64,000 nt of DNA from Asterella californica (Eukaryota > Streptophyta > Marchantiopsida > Marchantiales > Aytoniaceae), in the NCBI GenBank assembly GCA_036924285.1, contig JAYKYS010000010.1, positions 1,550,001 to 1,614,000 on the forward strand, written 5' to 3'. A program made the translations under genes and the position numbers. Positions 21,308-31,919 of this stretch are shown piece by piece; position 1 is the stretch's first letter, and the number at the start of each line of letters is the position of its first letter. The notes under the pieces were generated by a model that did not search any database, was not told where the DNA came from, and saw only the letters and a program-made list of their open reading frames with translations.

Positions 21308-21535
21308 GAGAGAATGAAGCGGAAGATTGAAGCGGAGGATTACAGCGGAAGCTTACAGCGGAAGCGGAAGATTACCGTGGAAGATTACAGCGGAAGCGGA
21401 AGATTACGGTGAAAGATTACAGCGGAAGCTTACAGCGGAAGCGGACATTTTTCTAAGAAATGTTTCTTAGAGAGCGCAAGCGGAAGACTACCGCGGAAGA
21501 TTACAACGGAAGCGGAAGCGGAAGCGGAACTCTAT
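21308..21535 (+). repeat. AGCGGAAGATTAC-type tandem array in C LTR
   Basis: Imperfect repeats built from GCGGAAG and GATTACMG occur here and at about 46296-46525 in the 3' LTR, with different copy numbers in the two LTRs. Confidence 0.8.
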
Positions 21536-22430
21536 AAGCATAAGGACAGCAGGGGGCAGCTTAGCTAGGGCCTTGCTTCTGATAAGTGACTGCGCTTATA
21601 AGGACAGCAGGGGGGCAACTTAAGCGGGGGCCTTAACTTTTAGGTAATTTACCCGCGGCGACTTGGGATCGGGGACACTTTTTTAGAGAGGAGATATTTT
21701 TGCAGAGAGCGGAGAGCTGAAGCGGAAGGAGAAGCTTGGAGGCTGAAGGAGATCAATTTTTCGGAGAGAACTGAATTGAGGAATTGGGTGATCGTGACAG
21801 AGGGACGGACAAGTATTTGGGGGACTGAGAGCAGTTTGGAGGCAGAATTTCTTCTGATCGGATAGGAGGCAGTTTTATTGAAGGAGATCGTTTTGATAAT
21901 CTGCAAGGGACTCTTGATTGATGTTGGATTAAATTCTTGATAGTTTTCAGTTGGGAGGTTGACGCAGAGAGAAGATTAAGAGTTTGGGGTCTGAATTTCA
22001 CCTACCAGACTTGAGTTGAGGTGAATTTGGTGGAAAGAGAGCATTATTTGAGTGGTGGGACTAGGACTGAGACTGAGAAGGTCAGGTTTTCTGAGGTGAT
22101 CTGCGGTGATCAACGTAAGGAGTTGAGTAGAGATAGGTTGTACATTGATATATGTGGAGGACTATTGAGTGTGTTTTGGAAGAGAAATAAAGCATCGTGA
22201 GTTCAAGTTTCTCTTATCTGTCGTGTCTGAAGGTGGATCTGTCTCCTGAGACTTGAGACTTGATCTGTTGAGTAGTAAGTAATCTATAGTCATAGTGTCT
22301 GTGAGTGACTTTAGCCGTTGCGATCTCCTGCTTGGGTCTTGTCTTGATATACAATCTCTACTTCTATCTCGCGATCTATCACAGCCAGAAGGCTCGCCCT
22401 TCCTGAGAAGGACTCTCCTCGACATAAATC

Positions 22431-22448
22431 TGGTGCTTCCACTGAGAG
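22431..22448 (+). other. Candidate primer-binding site of element C
   Basis: TGGTGCTTCCACTGAGAG lies six bases after the 5' LTR end. The leading TGG and the position fit a PBS. I cannot assign the tRNA. Confidence 0.5.
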
Positions 22449-22507
22449 TCATCTTGGGGTGATTAATCGCTGAGGTTGCTGAGGTTGAGATTTGCATACA
22501 AGGGAAG

Positions 22508-24342
22508 ATGGATCGCAAGAGCGGGAGTAGTGCTACTGCCTCTATGGCTGGAGCATCGGCGTCTACTGCTGCACCTTCGGCTACACCTATGTCTTCAGCA
22601 GTCACTGCAGCATCAGGCCTGGATACTACTGAGATACTGAAGATGCTTGCGGCTTTGGTTCAACAACATCCGATCGTCGGAGGGGGTGAGTTGAAATCTA
22701 CAAAAGCTTTGCAGGCGATTGTGAATAGGTGTGGAAGATTTGAAGGCAGAGATATTTCCAAATATCTTCGTGAGTACAGAGGAGAGATGGAGCTTGTGAG
22801 GGTGACCGATGCAGAGATGATTGGAAGTTTTGAGTTGGCTGTGATTCCTGAGTTGAGAGATCAAGTCAGAGACGTATAGAGGAGAAATCTTGGTGTTTGG
22901 GCAAGTTTTGAGCGAGCTCTCCGAGAGGAATTCCTGGAGGAGGATTCTGAGAGAGTTACTAGGAGGACTTTTTTGGATTGGATTGAGCAGCAACCTGGCC
23001 ATAGGATGGGGTTGAATGAGTTGCTAAGAGAGTTCGATCGAAGATACCGACAGCTTTCGACGCTCGAACGGATAACTTTGGATGCTAGAAGGACAGAGCT
23101 CTTCTTGCAAGCCACCGATGAGGCTACAGCAGATCGATTATGCTTCATGTTAGCAGATCGATCAGCTGAAGGAGGTGTTACTATGGATTGGGGAAGAGTG
23201 GAAGATGCTGTGGCGGTTCTAACAAGACAGAGGCGAGGGAGAGTGGCCGTAGGAGGACGACCGCTTCCAGAGGTGATCCATCAACCTTATGCTCCTCTGG
23301 TACAGCAGCCCCCGGCTCTTGTCCCTAGACTTGTTATTCCTGTAGAAGCGCCTCCAGTGCCAGTTGTGCCAGTTCTTGCACAGAGGGTACCTGTTCAGAG
23401 GGTGGTTGAGAACCAGGATCAGCACAATCAAATTGAGGAGTTGATCTGACAGATGCGTGAATTGAAAGTAGAGCTGGCTGGTTTACATAGAGAGCTCCCA
23501 CCAACGCCTGGTGCTGCTCGTCCAGGGGGTGCTCATGTCCGTAGGTGTATCTGGTGTGACAGTCCAGATCATCTTCGAGGAGATTGCCAAGAGCTTACAG
23601 CTGCTCTACGAGATGGTGTGATTCGCTACCAAAATGGTAGACTGCACCTTGTTTCTACCGGGGAGCCATTAAACACGCAGTTTGGACGAGGAGGTATGAG
23701 GAGTCTACCTCAAGTTGCTGCAACTGCAATAGTAGCTACAGTAACAGTACCGCCGATGAATCTTGATGTGTATGCTGGGCATATTGAAGTTTCTTCTAGC
23801 CCTACTTTGCTGGATAGGTCTCTTGAGAGGAGTAGTACTGAGGTTCCTTCTGAGGTGTTGAAAAGAGGAGCGGAAACTATCCGTAGAGTCACAGGGTGGA
23901 AAGATCCCGTAGATACAGCGTCCATTAAAGCTTTCTTGGACGTAGATAAGCATGTTCATTGGTAGGACGCTTCTGTAGAGGAGAAGAGGCGACGAGATGC
24001 CTCTGAGCTTGAAACTGGGAATCCAGAGGAGACTAGAGAGGGACAGGGACGGAGGGTCACTAGAAGACGTGCAGCTCCTCCAGAGGATGTCCCGTCTACC
24101 TCACAGACTCCACCACCTGCTCCAGGTCCAATGAAGGACGTACAGAGATAACAGCAGGAACCAACGACTGCTGGCAGAAGGTTCACTGCTCAAGAGAAGG
24201 GAAAGGACCTGCTTACAAGCTGGCTGCAGATATTGAGACCTCCACTGATCTTAAAAGCATTCTGGAGCAGAGGATATTAGATGCACGGGTTGAGTTTTCG
24301 ATTCGAGAAGTTCTTGGCATCGCAAAGAGAGAGTTTCATGAG
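22508..24342 (+). pseudogene. Element C gag with in-frame stops
   Basis: The start is ATG at 22508 (MDRKSGSSATAS). The frame is interrupted by TAG at 22877-22879, TGA at 23447-23449, TAG at 23963-23965 and TAA near 24150, then changes frame before 24343. Homology to element B gag continues across the stops: FERALREEFLEED, LLREFDRRYRQL, TELFLQATDEATADRL, a Pro/Val-rich linker and a CX2CX4HX4C zinc knuckle (RCIWCDSPDHLRGDC near 23552-23590). It is dead by substitution and an indel. Confidence 0.82.
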
Positions 24343-25050
24343 TTGATTATTGATGTCATCAAGCGAAAGAGGCAAGTCATATCTGAGCAGGTAGAAAGCC
24401 AAATGATAGATGTGATAGGAGCTTCTGTAAATGATGTGGAGTTTGGAAAGGTGCATTTTCAGGAGATCGGTGACAAGAGATACCAGCAGGAGACGTTAGT
24501 TGCTGGAACAAGCACTATTGAGGCTGATGGTGATGAAGCTGATGGGGAGAGCCCAACTGTCGACAGTGACTTCAAGAAGAGGCATTGGGCTCGTGCCACA
24601 ACTGCCACACGGGTACGTCTTGGGAGTTTGCCTGAACCTATTGCTGCTTTAGTTGACCATGGATCAGAAATCAATATCATGTCACGAGAGATATATGAGA
24701 GAGGATTGTGGCCTATCGAGCTGAATCATGGATGGGTTCTGCGTGCTGCTAACAACCAGAAGGGAGAGTTGTATGGAGCTTGTCCTAACGTGAGAGCGAG
24801 GATAGGTGATGTAGAAGTAGATCAGCACTTTTTTGTGCAATCTTCTGCTTCGTATCCAGTCATTCTTGGTCAACCCTATATTACTGCGGTGCGCATGGAG
24901 ACCAAAGTGATGGACGATGGATCACACTTTGCTAGGATCCGTAGCCCTGATGATAGACGTTCTGTTCAATTTCTGACTGTTCGGTCAAACCACGAGCGAA
25001 ACAGACAGACCTTGAGGGACTCCCCTATTTGTAGAGGTAAGGGTTTTTAG
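24343..25050 (+). pseudogene. Element C protease region and gag-PR stop
   Basis: This open frame ends in TAG at 25048-25050. It encodes the aspartic protease with active site ALVDHGSEINIMS near 24650-24690 and the ILGQPYI motif near 24865-24885. The upstream part (VIKRKRQVISEQ) matches B just before its protease. The last seven bases before the stop are the slippery heptamer. It lies in a different frame from the gag fragments upstream because of an indel, so it belongs to a defective gene although this stretch is itself open. Confidence 0.8.
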
Positions 25051-25083
25051 AACCCACTCTTGTAGAGCGGGAAGACAAGAGTG
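25041..25083 (+). promoter_or_regulatory. -1 programmed frameshift site of element C
   Basis: GGGTTTT (25041-25047) is in X XXY YYZ phase and is followed at once by the gag-PR stop TAG (25048-25050). In the -1 frame a TAA (25038-25040) sits directly before the heptamer, so the only place the two frames overlap is the heptamer itself. After a 7-nt spacer, a perfect 8-bp stem CACTCTTG (25055-25062) / CAAGAGTG (25076-25083) encloses a 13-nt loop containing AGAGCGGG. The -1 frame then leads to the pol-like SENVYR, after which an indel breaks it. Confidence 0.8.
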
Positions 25084-25713
25084 AAGGATCGAAGACTACT
25101 ATGATCCCGTCTGAGCAGCCCAAGGGATCACAGGAGACTAATGAGGAGGCTACTCGAGGTTCTGAGAATGTATATAGAGTACCAGGTTGGAGATCTGGTT
25201 TGTTGAGTTTACTGAAGGGAGTAGGAGGCAGGTGGTGGAGAAACGTATAGCTGATCTGCGCTATATAGGAGCTCTGGAGGAAAATGAAATGATTTCTGGT
25301 GTGTATCAAGAGTTTATCGGTGTACAATCTTTTGTTCATTGGCTAGATGAAGTGGGTAGGATGGAAGAACAGTTGGGAGGTAGGATGGCGATCCCCATCC
25401 ATTCTCCTGAAGTCTATGAGGAGATTGTCTCGTACTTGCGATTTCGTCCTCATCCGAGACTGGAGAATGAATGGAAGGATGCAGTCTGCTGGTGCGGCTC
25501 TCGTCAGGAAGCAGAAGTACACGCCAAATATAAAGCTGTAGCAAGGAAGATGAAGCCTGTGGCGACCCAATTGCCTGTTGATTCGCAACAGCAGATGGAG
25601 TCAGCCGCCACTGAGCCTGTACTCAGAAATCCTGGACGAATAGGGCATCAGTTTACTCAGGAAACACTCGAACAACTCCAGATAGGAGGGGGTGGTTTCT
25701 TGACTGAAGTAGA
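25051..25713 (+). pseudogene. Element C pol N-terminal part
   Basis: This is the region between the frameshift site and the RT, resembling B's pol start. Part is readable in the -1 frame (to about 25180) and then, after a 1-2 nt indel, in the frame from 25187 (EENEMISGVYQEF, KYKAVARKMKPVATQLP, GRIGHQFTQETLEQLQIG). It is interrupted at 25713 by element F; GTAGA (25709-25713) is the duplicated target. It continues at 42361. Confidence 0.8.
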
Positions 25714-25775
25714 TGTGGTGCCCACAAATTACAGTATTCACGAATTTTTGAAATTTTTGAGATTAATGACTTGTT

Positions 25776-25782
25776 TATATAA
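25776..25782 (+). promoter_or_regulatory. Possible TATA box of element F
   Basis: TATATAA lies 62 bp from the LTR start in both LTRs of F. In the F-solo LTR the equivalent reads GTATAAC, keeping TATAA. The start site is inferred only. Confidence 0.4.
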
Positions 25783-27533
25783 CTGAAGAAGCGTTGTTAC
25801 TTAAGGTTACGTCTTCCTTAACAGGAAGATGATCTTAAGAGCTGTTTGTAATAAGAAGTTGACTTCTTCAGAAGACGACCGTCTTCGGAAGACCGTCTTC
25901 CCAGTTGCGTCTTCGGAAGATGGGAAGACGGCGGAAGATGGGAAGACGACGGAAGACAGCGATCACGAAGGCCTGACCACGAGTTTTCGGGTAAACAAGT
26001 AGGTGTACCTACTGGAGCGCACCGAATAGGTAGGTAGGTCAGGAAGACACCAAGGACGAGAACCCCTAATCTGCGAGGAAGATGCGTGAGGAAGCACATT
26101 AGCCACCTTCCAACTTCCCGCAGCACAGTGCGCCTGAAGAAGATCGATTGAGAGAGTGAACTTCGAGCTAGCATTGAGAGAGGAATCGAGTAAGACATCG
26201 AGGTAGTAGAGAGTACGTTGGCAGCTAGGCGAAGGGTGAAATCGAATTGCGGGAGCACAAACAGCAGAAAGCGCGAAGGCATTTCTGTGGAGCTTCCGAG
26301 AAGTTGACAGTGAAGAGTGGCGAGTAGAAGCAGAGGTGGAATCGAGGTGTGGACCGAAATTGACAGCAGGCGCATTCGAGAGGAGTCGCATTGGAAGCTA
26401 GGACAAGAGCCAGAAGCGCGTGGAGGTCGAAGGCAACTCGGGAGCCGAAGAAGACTGTAGAGGTTCTTTCCCTTGTTCTTTCCCCTTCCCACTTCTTCTC
26501 GCCATTGTCTGGTACTCCCCGCGCTTCCTTGATTGTGTGCAGGCAGCCTGATCGATTACCCCACCCCCCCATCTTTCCTATTGAGACATTGGGCGCGGAA
26601 GCGCTGCCCAATTTCTGTCAAGATATCTCCTTGCTTCTTCCCGAGCTCAATTCGAGCTTCCCTACCCCTAGTCTTCAAATTGACGAACCCAACTATCAAT
26701 TTCTCTACCCTACTACCTCTCTACCCCCGAAACTTGAAATAGAAGACCATTCGGAAGATGGGAACATCCTCGGAAGACGCTTCTTGAACTTGACTGTCTT
26801 CGGAAGACATCTTCGGAAGACTGTCTTCGGAAGTCGACTGAACACAATTCGTATCAAGAGTGGATTTGCTTCGCTTTTGTGTTTAGAGAGACTTGATACG
26901 AAGCTTGAGTGGTGTGGTGAGTTGTTGTGTTATTTCGAGAAGTTGGAACTCGGGAACTAGGCCTCTGCCTCTCGGTCTTCCAAGCTTCTCAACTCCACAT
27001 CTTCCTAGAGAGACTAGAAGACTGAAAGGCTGGCAAAATGAGCGAGAAGACGTGAGGGTCCATTTCGGGTCTCTTCTGTCCGACCCATAGCAGCCGTTCC
27101 TTCTTCTTCCCGAACTTAGAAGAGAGTTGTGAGAAGTATTGCTGGCAGAATCCGGAGAGAATGGTCGAGGGTCATGTCTTCCCATCATGCAGCAAACTTC
27201 TTCTGAGTGCGTATGAGAGGTGAGAAGTCAGAAGAACAGAGTGCACATGTTTTGAGTCTGTTGTGAGGATAGATTGCGCGTAGGAAGAAGAAGACAGGTG
27301 AGACCAGTGAAGGGAAGTCTGACTTCGAGAGGTCTTCCGAGAACGACATTGAATCGGAAGCTGTCCCAAGTGTCTTCCCTGAGGCCACTGTCACCGCAGG
27401 AGCCCGCAACCATCTTCTGAACCTTTCTCATACTCTACTTCTCGCATATCTTATATCTTCTGATAGGAAGTAGGATGTAATGCAAGGTGGGTTGTCTTCT
27501 TGGTAATCCATGCGAGGCCTTGCTTAGATAGGA

Positions 27534-29168
27534 TTGTTTAGATATACCTCGGAAGACGATGACCGAGAGGCAGCAGCAACGCCCCCTCCCACTCTGATGC
27601 CACAGCTGAGGCCCGGCTCTCACCAGAAGACGCTTCTGGTGAGGGAAGACGAGTCTAGTGGGTCGGAAGACGCCACGCCAGTGAGGAAGATGGGTCACAG
27701 AAGTGTACCGAGGACACCCATCTCCCTCATCCATTCAGGATCGGAGTCGGACTCGGAGGAAGACTTGCTGAGTACCCGATCGGAGCAGAAGACAGCTTCT
27801 GTAACACCTGGGAGTCTTCCAAAGACTCCAGAAGACGAAGGATGGATGGGCACTCCTACTGCGATGCGAGGAAGCGCAAAGAGGAGAGCCGCTCCTACCA
27901 CGAGGAGTCTTCCACCCCGGAAGATGAGAAGAGTAGCTTCTTCTCGTGCGCAGAAGATGAAAGCCGTAGTGGTGGAAGAGGCTCCCTTGCCTCTGGAAGA
28001 CGAAGTCGACACCATCGAGCGAGTGGTGGGGATGAACTTGTCTTCTGCAGGAAGACGACTGGAGGAGTTCAGTGCCTACTTCCAGAAGGAGATCCAGCCC
28101 GCTATGGAGTTGCTGGAAAGAAGAGCGAGGGCACAGGTGAAGCCTCTACAGCCTGGATTCGGCCTGCGCACCTTGCTGCGACAGGAAGACAGCCAGCAGA
28201 AGACGGAGTCTCTGGAAGCTAGTCTCCGCACTACGGAGAAGCTTGCAGCCAGGTACAAGGCGGAAGCAGCCGCTTCTGCCAAGGAGTCGATACAACTTCG
28301 GAAGAGCAACCAGGAGTTGCAGACGCGAGTACAGCAGCGTGATCAGGAAGTTCTCCGAGTACGGGAGAAGATCACTACCCTCGCAGAAGAGCAGACCACT
28401 TGGAAGATGCAGCGAGAAGCCGCAGAAGCGTGAGCTGCAACAGAGAAGACGCAGAGGAAAGCAGCGGAGGCCCTTGCGCAGAAGATGCTAGCTAAGTCGG
28501 TAGAAGCGCTTCGGAAGAAGTTCAACTTCACCGCGGGTAAGAAGTTACTTACCTTAGCTAGGGAATGGGACAGCGAGTCCAAGACGAGGTTGGTGGAATG
28601 CAGAGATAGCATGTTCAGGTACCTGGATAGACAGATAGAAGGAGTGAAGACACTTTATGGTCTTCCCTCACTTCCGACACCTGCAACCACATCTTCCCAA
28701 GCCCCCGCACCCTCGACTGGATCCGGAATGGAGAAGGAGGAGTTCGATCTCGCTGTACACTTGGTGGTGACAGCGTTGAAAGACGAGAAGGCTCCAGAAG
28801 ACGCCCCGGAAGACATGATGTCTTTTGGAAGACAAGAAGACGAGCCGTCTTCTCAGGTATTCCGCGTGGAGGAAGCGACTTCCCCGGACCCCTATGAGAT
28901 CGCCATGGTCCCTAGTACTGCATCTGTGCCTCAGAAGACCGAAGACGCACCATTCGACTCGTCTTCCCAGAAGACCATTCCGTCTTCCGAAGTCGAAGCC
29001 GAGGAAGACGCAGCCGCAGAAATAGCAGGGCCAGCGAAGAGCGAGGAGAGGGAAGCTACCTCAGTGGTACCCGAGGTAAGTGCAGGGCTTCCCAGCCCAT
29101 CAGAAGTCGAGGTAGTAGCTCCGGTAGGAGCAGATCATGTAGAGATTGCCACCGAGCAATCAGAGTAG
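27534..29168 (+). pseudogene. LTR-borne ORF of F, 5' LTR copy with a premature stop
   Basis: This is the same gene as the intact copy at 39219-40853, but a single CGA-to-TGA change at about 28431-28433 ends it after 299 codons. The rest is open from 28485 to the shared stop at 29166-29168. Apart from this it is nearly identical to the 3' LTR copy. Because reverse transcription makes both LTRs identical at insertion, the stop most likely arose after F inserted here. Confidence 0.75.
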
Positions 29169-30695
29169 TTAGCAAACTCAATCGACACTTCCAGATTTAG
29201 TAGGATTGGACATGCTATCTTAAGGGTGGCAGTTTTCCATGTAAAAATAGTTAGGACTCCATGTGGCAGCATAGGTAGCGTAGGAGTAATACAGTGGAGG
29301 GCTAATTGGGAAGAGGGACCGCATGCATGTGAGGTGACAACCTCTTGTCAGCGCCTCTCTCTCTCTCCCTGGTGGTCGCCTCCCAAGGCAGATGGTTAAG
29401 TAGGATAACATGGTAGGAGAAAATCTCTCTGAGAGCTCTGCCAGTTCTGTAGAATTCGGCAGTAACTGAACATACACACCGATTCTACAGGCAGGCAGGA
29501 GAGACACATTAGAGCAGGGACAGTCTAGGAACAGGGAACGGCATCCTCGTGCAGTCCTGTTAGCTAGACTGGTGTGTCGAGGAGTAGACGCAGGAAGTAG
29601 AGGGAGTGAGCTTCCCAATGCCATTGTGACTTCTTCTCGGGGAAAAGATTGTTGATTTGAGTGCAGACGCTTTGTCCATGTCTTCTGGGTGGTGGAATGT
29701 ATTGAATTCGCTCTCAATTGTGCATGGGAAGTGTTCTTCTTGAGTGGCGGTGAATGTCAAGAGTTGTGGAGTGTAGCTTGACTCGTTCAGTAGAGCACTT
29801 GGGATCTACGTACGAACGGTCTTCTGGGTAAGGGATCCCAGAAGACAGAGCAGTCAGAGCAGCGAAGTGAAGAAGAAAGAAGCCTTCTTCCCGCAACAGA
29901 AGACGCATCCTCGAGTAGAAGACGGTGCTACAGTACTCACGTTTGTTGTCTTCCTCCCCAAACTATTACAAGTAGGGATGGCTTGTTAGTCAGGATCCGG
30001 ACTAGAAGCCTGTCGGAATCTTAATTTACTCTTTTCATCTTGTTTTCTCTTGTTTGGATCTCTTCTTCTTCCCATCTTCCCTCATCTTCCCCATCTTCTT
30101 ATCTTCTTCTAGTGAGCTTCCGATACTTCTATTGAGCTTCGTGAAGGTGAATGTCGTTGTAGCGCTGCAGGAAGACAACTTCTGTAGGCTGAAGCCTGGG
30201 AAGGCTACAGGGGGCATACACCATGTGATTAATCTAACCCGATTGGAATGTGAGTGTGAGAATAAGGTGTAACGACTGTTACTAGTCGACTTCTGCGAAG
30301 CCGGACAACCTTCTGGAGGTGTGAGAAGACGAGCTAAACCCCCAGAAGACGAGAATCGCTTCGGGAAGACGGTATCGAGAAGACCGGAAGAAGCAACCTG
30401 GAAGCAGGAAGTTCGTCTTCCCGAGCTTCTCTGTGAATAGTTGTGTGATATTGTAATTGGTAGTTGTTTGTTTGGGTCCAGAGCACCATTTGGCGTGTCT
30501 GGAAGACGTGTGGTTTTGTGTGGTTTTGTGAGAAGACGGGATTTCTAGGCAAAATCCGTATGTTTGTGTGTTTGAACAGATCTTAGAACTTAGAGCAGCG
30601 TTACTTGTGCAAATCCTCTGTGGGAACGATATCTTGTATACTAAATGGGCAAAAGGAGAAATCCTTCGTCACTACATATAGTGAGGAACCATTTT

Positions 30696-30713
30696 TGGCG
30701 CCGCTGCCGGGGA
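30696..30713 (+). other. Primer-binding site of element F
   Basis: TGGCGCCGCTGCCGGGGA starts 19 bases after the 5' LTR end. It is close to the PBS known from plant Athila/Tat-type gypsy elements, thought to use a tRNA ending in CGGCGCCA, which I recall as Asp. Confidence 0.85.
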
Positions 30714-31052
30714 TTTCATCTTAGTAACTTCTGTTCTAAGCTTCCTGGATCTGTGTGCCATTAGTTAGGATTCGTTTCGAACTAACTTCGATTGTAGTGG
30801 AATGTGTTGTGGGACTCTATCTTGCTAGAAGACGGAAACCGCAACCAGAAGCTGGTAAGATACGTCAGAGAGAGTTGGAAGAAGCCGCTTCCCTGCTTCC
30901 AAGAACTCCTTGGAAGACTCGATCTCGGAAGATTGCAGTGAGTGCAACCAGAAGCAGAAGACGTTCTGAACTTGTGATCGGTTGTTCAGTCATTTGGTCT
31001 ACCAGATCTAGTGGTAGAAGAATAGAGACATCTGTTCTCAGTACTCTGGTGG
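30714..31052 (+). other. Element F leader between PBS and gag
   Basis: About 340 bp of leader. An overlapping frame (30755-31093) opens in another phase with no recognisable domain. I see nothing else in it. Confidence 0.5.
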
Positions 31053-31916
31053 ATGCCTCCGACCGGGGGAAGAAGCAGAAGACGCACGGGTAAAGATCCT
31101 GAGTGGGTAAACTCACCCCAGCGAACCGCTTCTAGAGAGCAGCGGATATCCCTGAGACACCAAAGGAAAGAAGAAGAGCTCAGGAAGATCCGATCGGTAG
31201 AGTTGGAAGAGCCTTCCATCTCGAGCATAATCTTTGGCGAAGACAGAAGCCAACCGGGTGATCACGTGTATAAAGTAGATTTTGGTACTGGTTACTCGGA
31301 AGACGTCTTTCCAAGTACGGGAGAAGCTTCTCAAGGTGAGGGAAGACTGGAGGAGATTGTTCCAGACGTCTCGGGAGGTAGCAGTGACAGTAGCTCTGAC
31401 TCAGAAGACGATCTTCGTGATTCAGACAGGCTTGGACCTTCGAGAAGACCATCTCCACCACCTGGACCTGAGGAAGAAAGAAGTTGGCAGTCGCACCAGT
31501 CGGCAGTCAACATGGCTTCCCACACTCGGCAGAAGTACCATCCGTACGACGATGATGATGATGCGGACGACTTCATCACGATGTCCGAAACCATCTCTAG
31601 ATCCAACAAGGAAGACGCTGATGTTGACAGACTCCGTGTGTTTCCCAGTTTGATCAAAGGGAAAGGAAGGAAGTGGATGAGTAAAACGTTGGATGATGTT
31701 GTAGTAATGGCCGCTTGGGCTACTCTGAAGGCAGCTTTTCTGAAGAGGTTCAGAGGAGTGGGCTACGATCGTATGACCCTCATAGAGCTTCAGAGGCTCG
31801 AACGGAAGAAGAAAGAGACACTGCGGGATTACACCGAGAGGTTTGAAGATCTCTTGGATCACATCCCTCAGAACCAAGGAAGACCCGGCTACTGTGCTCA
31901 GCAAGCTGTGGACTAG
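31053..31916 (+). CDS. gag: Element F gag (matrix/capsid part), ends at in-frame TAG
   Basis: The start is ATG at 31053. The 287 codons have a basic N-terminus (GGRSRRRTGKDP), an acidic Ser/Asp-rich middle (SSDSSSDSEDD, YDDDDDADDF) and a retrotransposon-gag capsid segment (GKGRKWMSKTL, ATLKAAFLKRF, LERKKKETLRDYTERF). The product would form the particle shell. It ends at TAG 31914-31916, and the next frame (31920 onward) is in the same phase and continues the gag homology up to three zinc knuckles. The TAG is therefore either a recent nonsense mutation or a readthrough point. Confidence 0.82.
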   Translation: MPPTGGRSRRRTGKDPEWVNSPQRTASREQRISLRHQRKEEELRKIRSVELEEPSISSIIFGEDRSQPGDHVYKVDFGTGYSEDVFPSTGEASQGEGRLEEIVPDVSGGSSDSSSDSEDDLRDSDRLGPSRRPSPPPGPEEERSWQSHQSAVNMASHTRQKYHPYDDDDDADDFITMSETISRSNKEDADVDRLRVFPSLIKGKGRKWMSKTLDDVVVMAAWATLKAAFLKRFRGVGYDRMTLIELQRLERKKKETLRDYTERFEDLLDHIPQNQGRPGYCAQQAVD

Positions 31917-31919
31917 TAC

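Larger units (their letters stand above)
20361..22424 (+). repeat. Element C 5' LTR
   Basis: This 2064-bp LTR starts TGTCGTAGTGCATGACG and ends CTCCTCGACA. Two internal features are also in the 3' LTR: a block at 20873-21180 with a tRNA-like promoter signature and a long inverted repeat, and an AGCGGAAGATTAC-type short repeat array at about 21308-21535. TATAAGCA near 21534 is a possible TATA box. The scattered differences from the 3' LTR are more numerous than between B's LTRs, so C looks older than B. Confidence 0.9.
25714..30676 (+). repeat. Element F 5' LTR
   Basis: This 4963-bp LTR differs from the 3' LTR by scattered substitutions and by lacking an 18-bp class insertion near 37627, roughly 1% by eye. 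A TATATAA at 25776-25782, only 62 bp into the LTR and also present at 37443-37449, is the best core promoter I see. If used, U3 would be extremely short and nearly the whole LTR would be transcribed as R-U5. It contains a plus-strand open frame at 26391-26960 (189 codons, no ATG) and the damaged copy of the LTR ORF (27534-29168). The rest has no gene I can support. Confidence 0.92.

Noticed and set aside
25818..26492. 224-codon minus-strand open frame in F LTR (also 37485-38177)
   Set aside because: It is antisense to the 189-codon plus frame in the same place; low-complexity Ser/Leu/Pro content and no domain. It is probably a by-product of the GAAGAC/CTTC composition.
27695..28015. Antisense 106-codon frame over the LTR ORF
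   Set aside because: Mirror of the sense ORF; composition only.
31422..31904. 160-codon antisense frame across F gag
   Set aside because: Shadow of the gag coding strand; no motifs and no start context.
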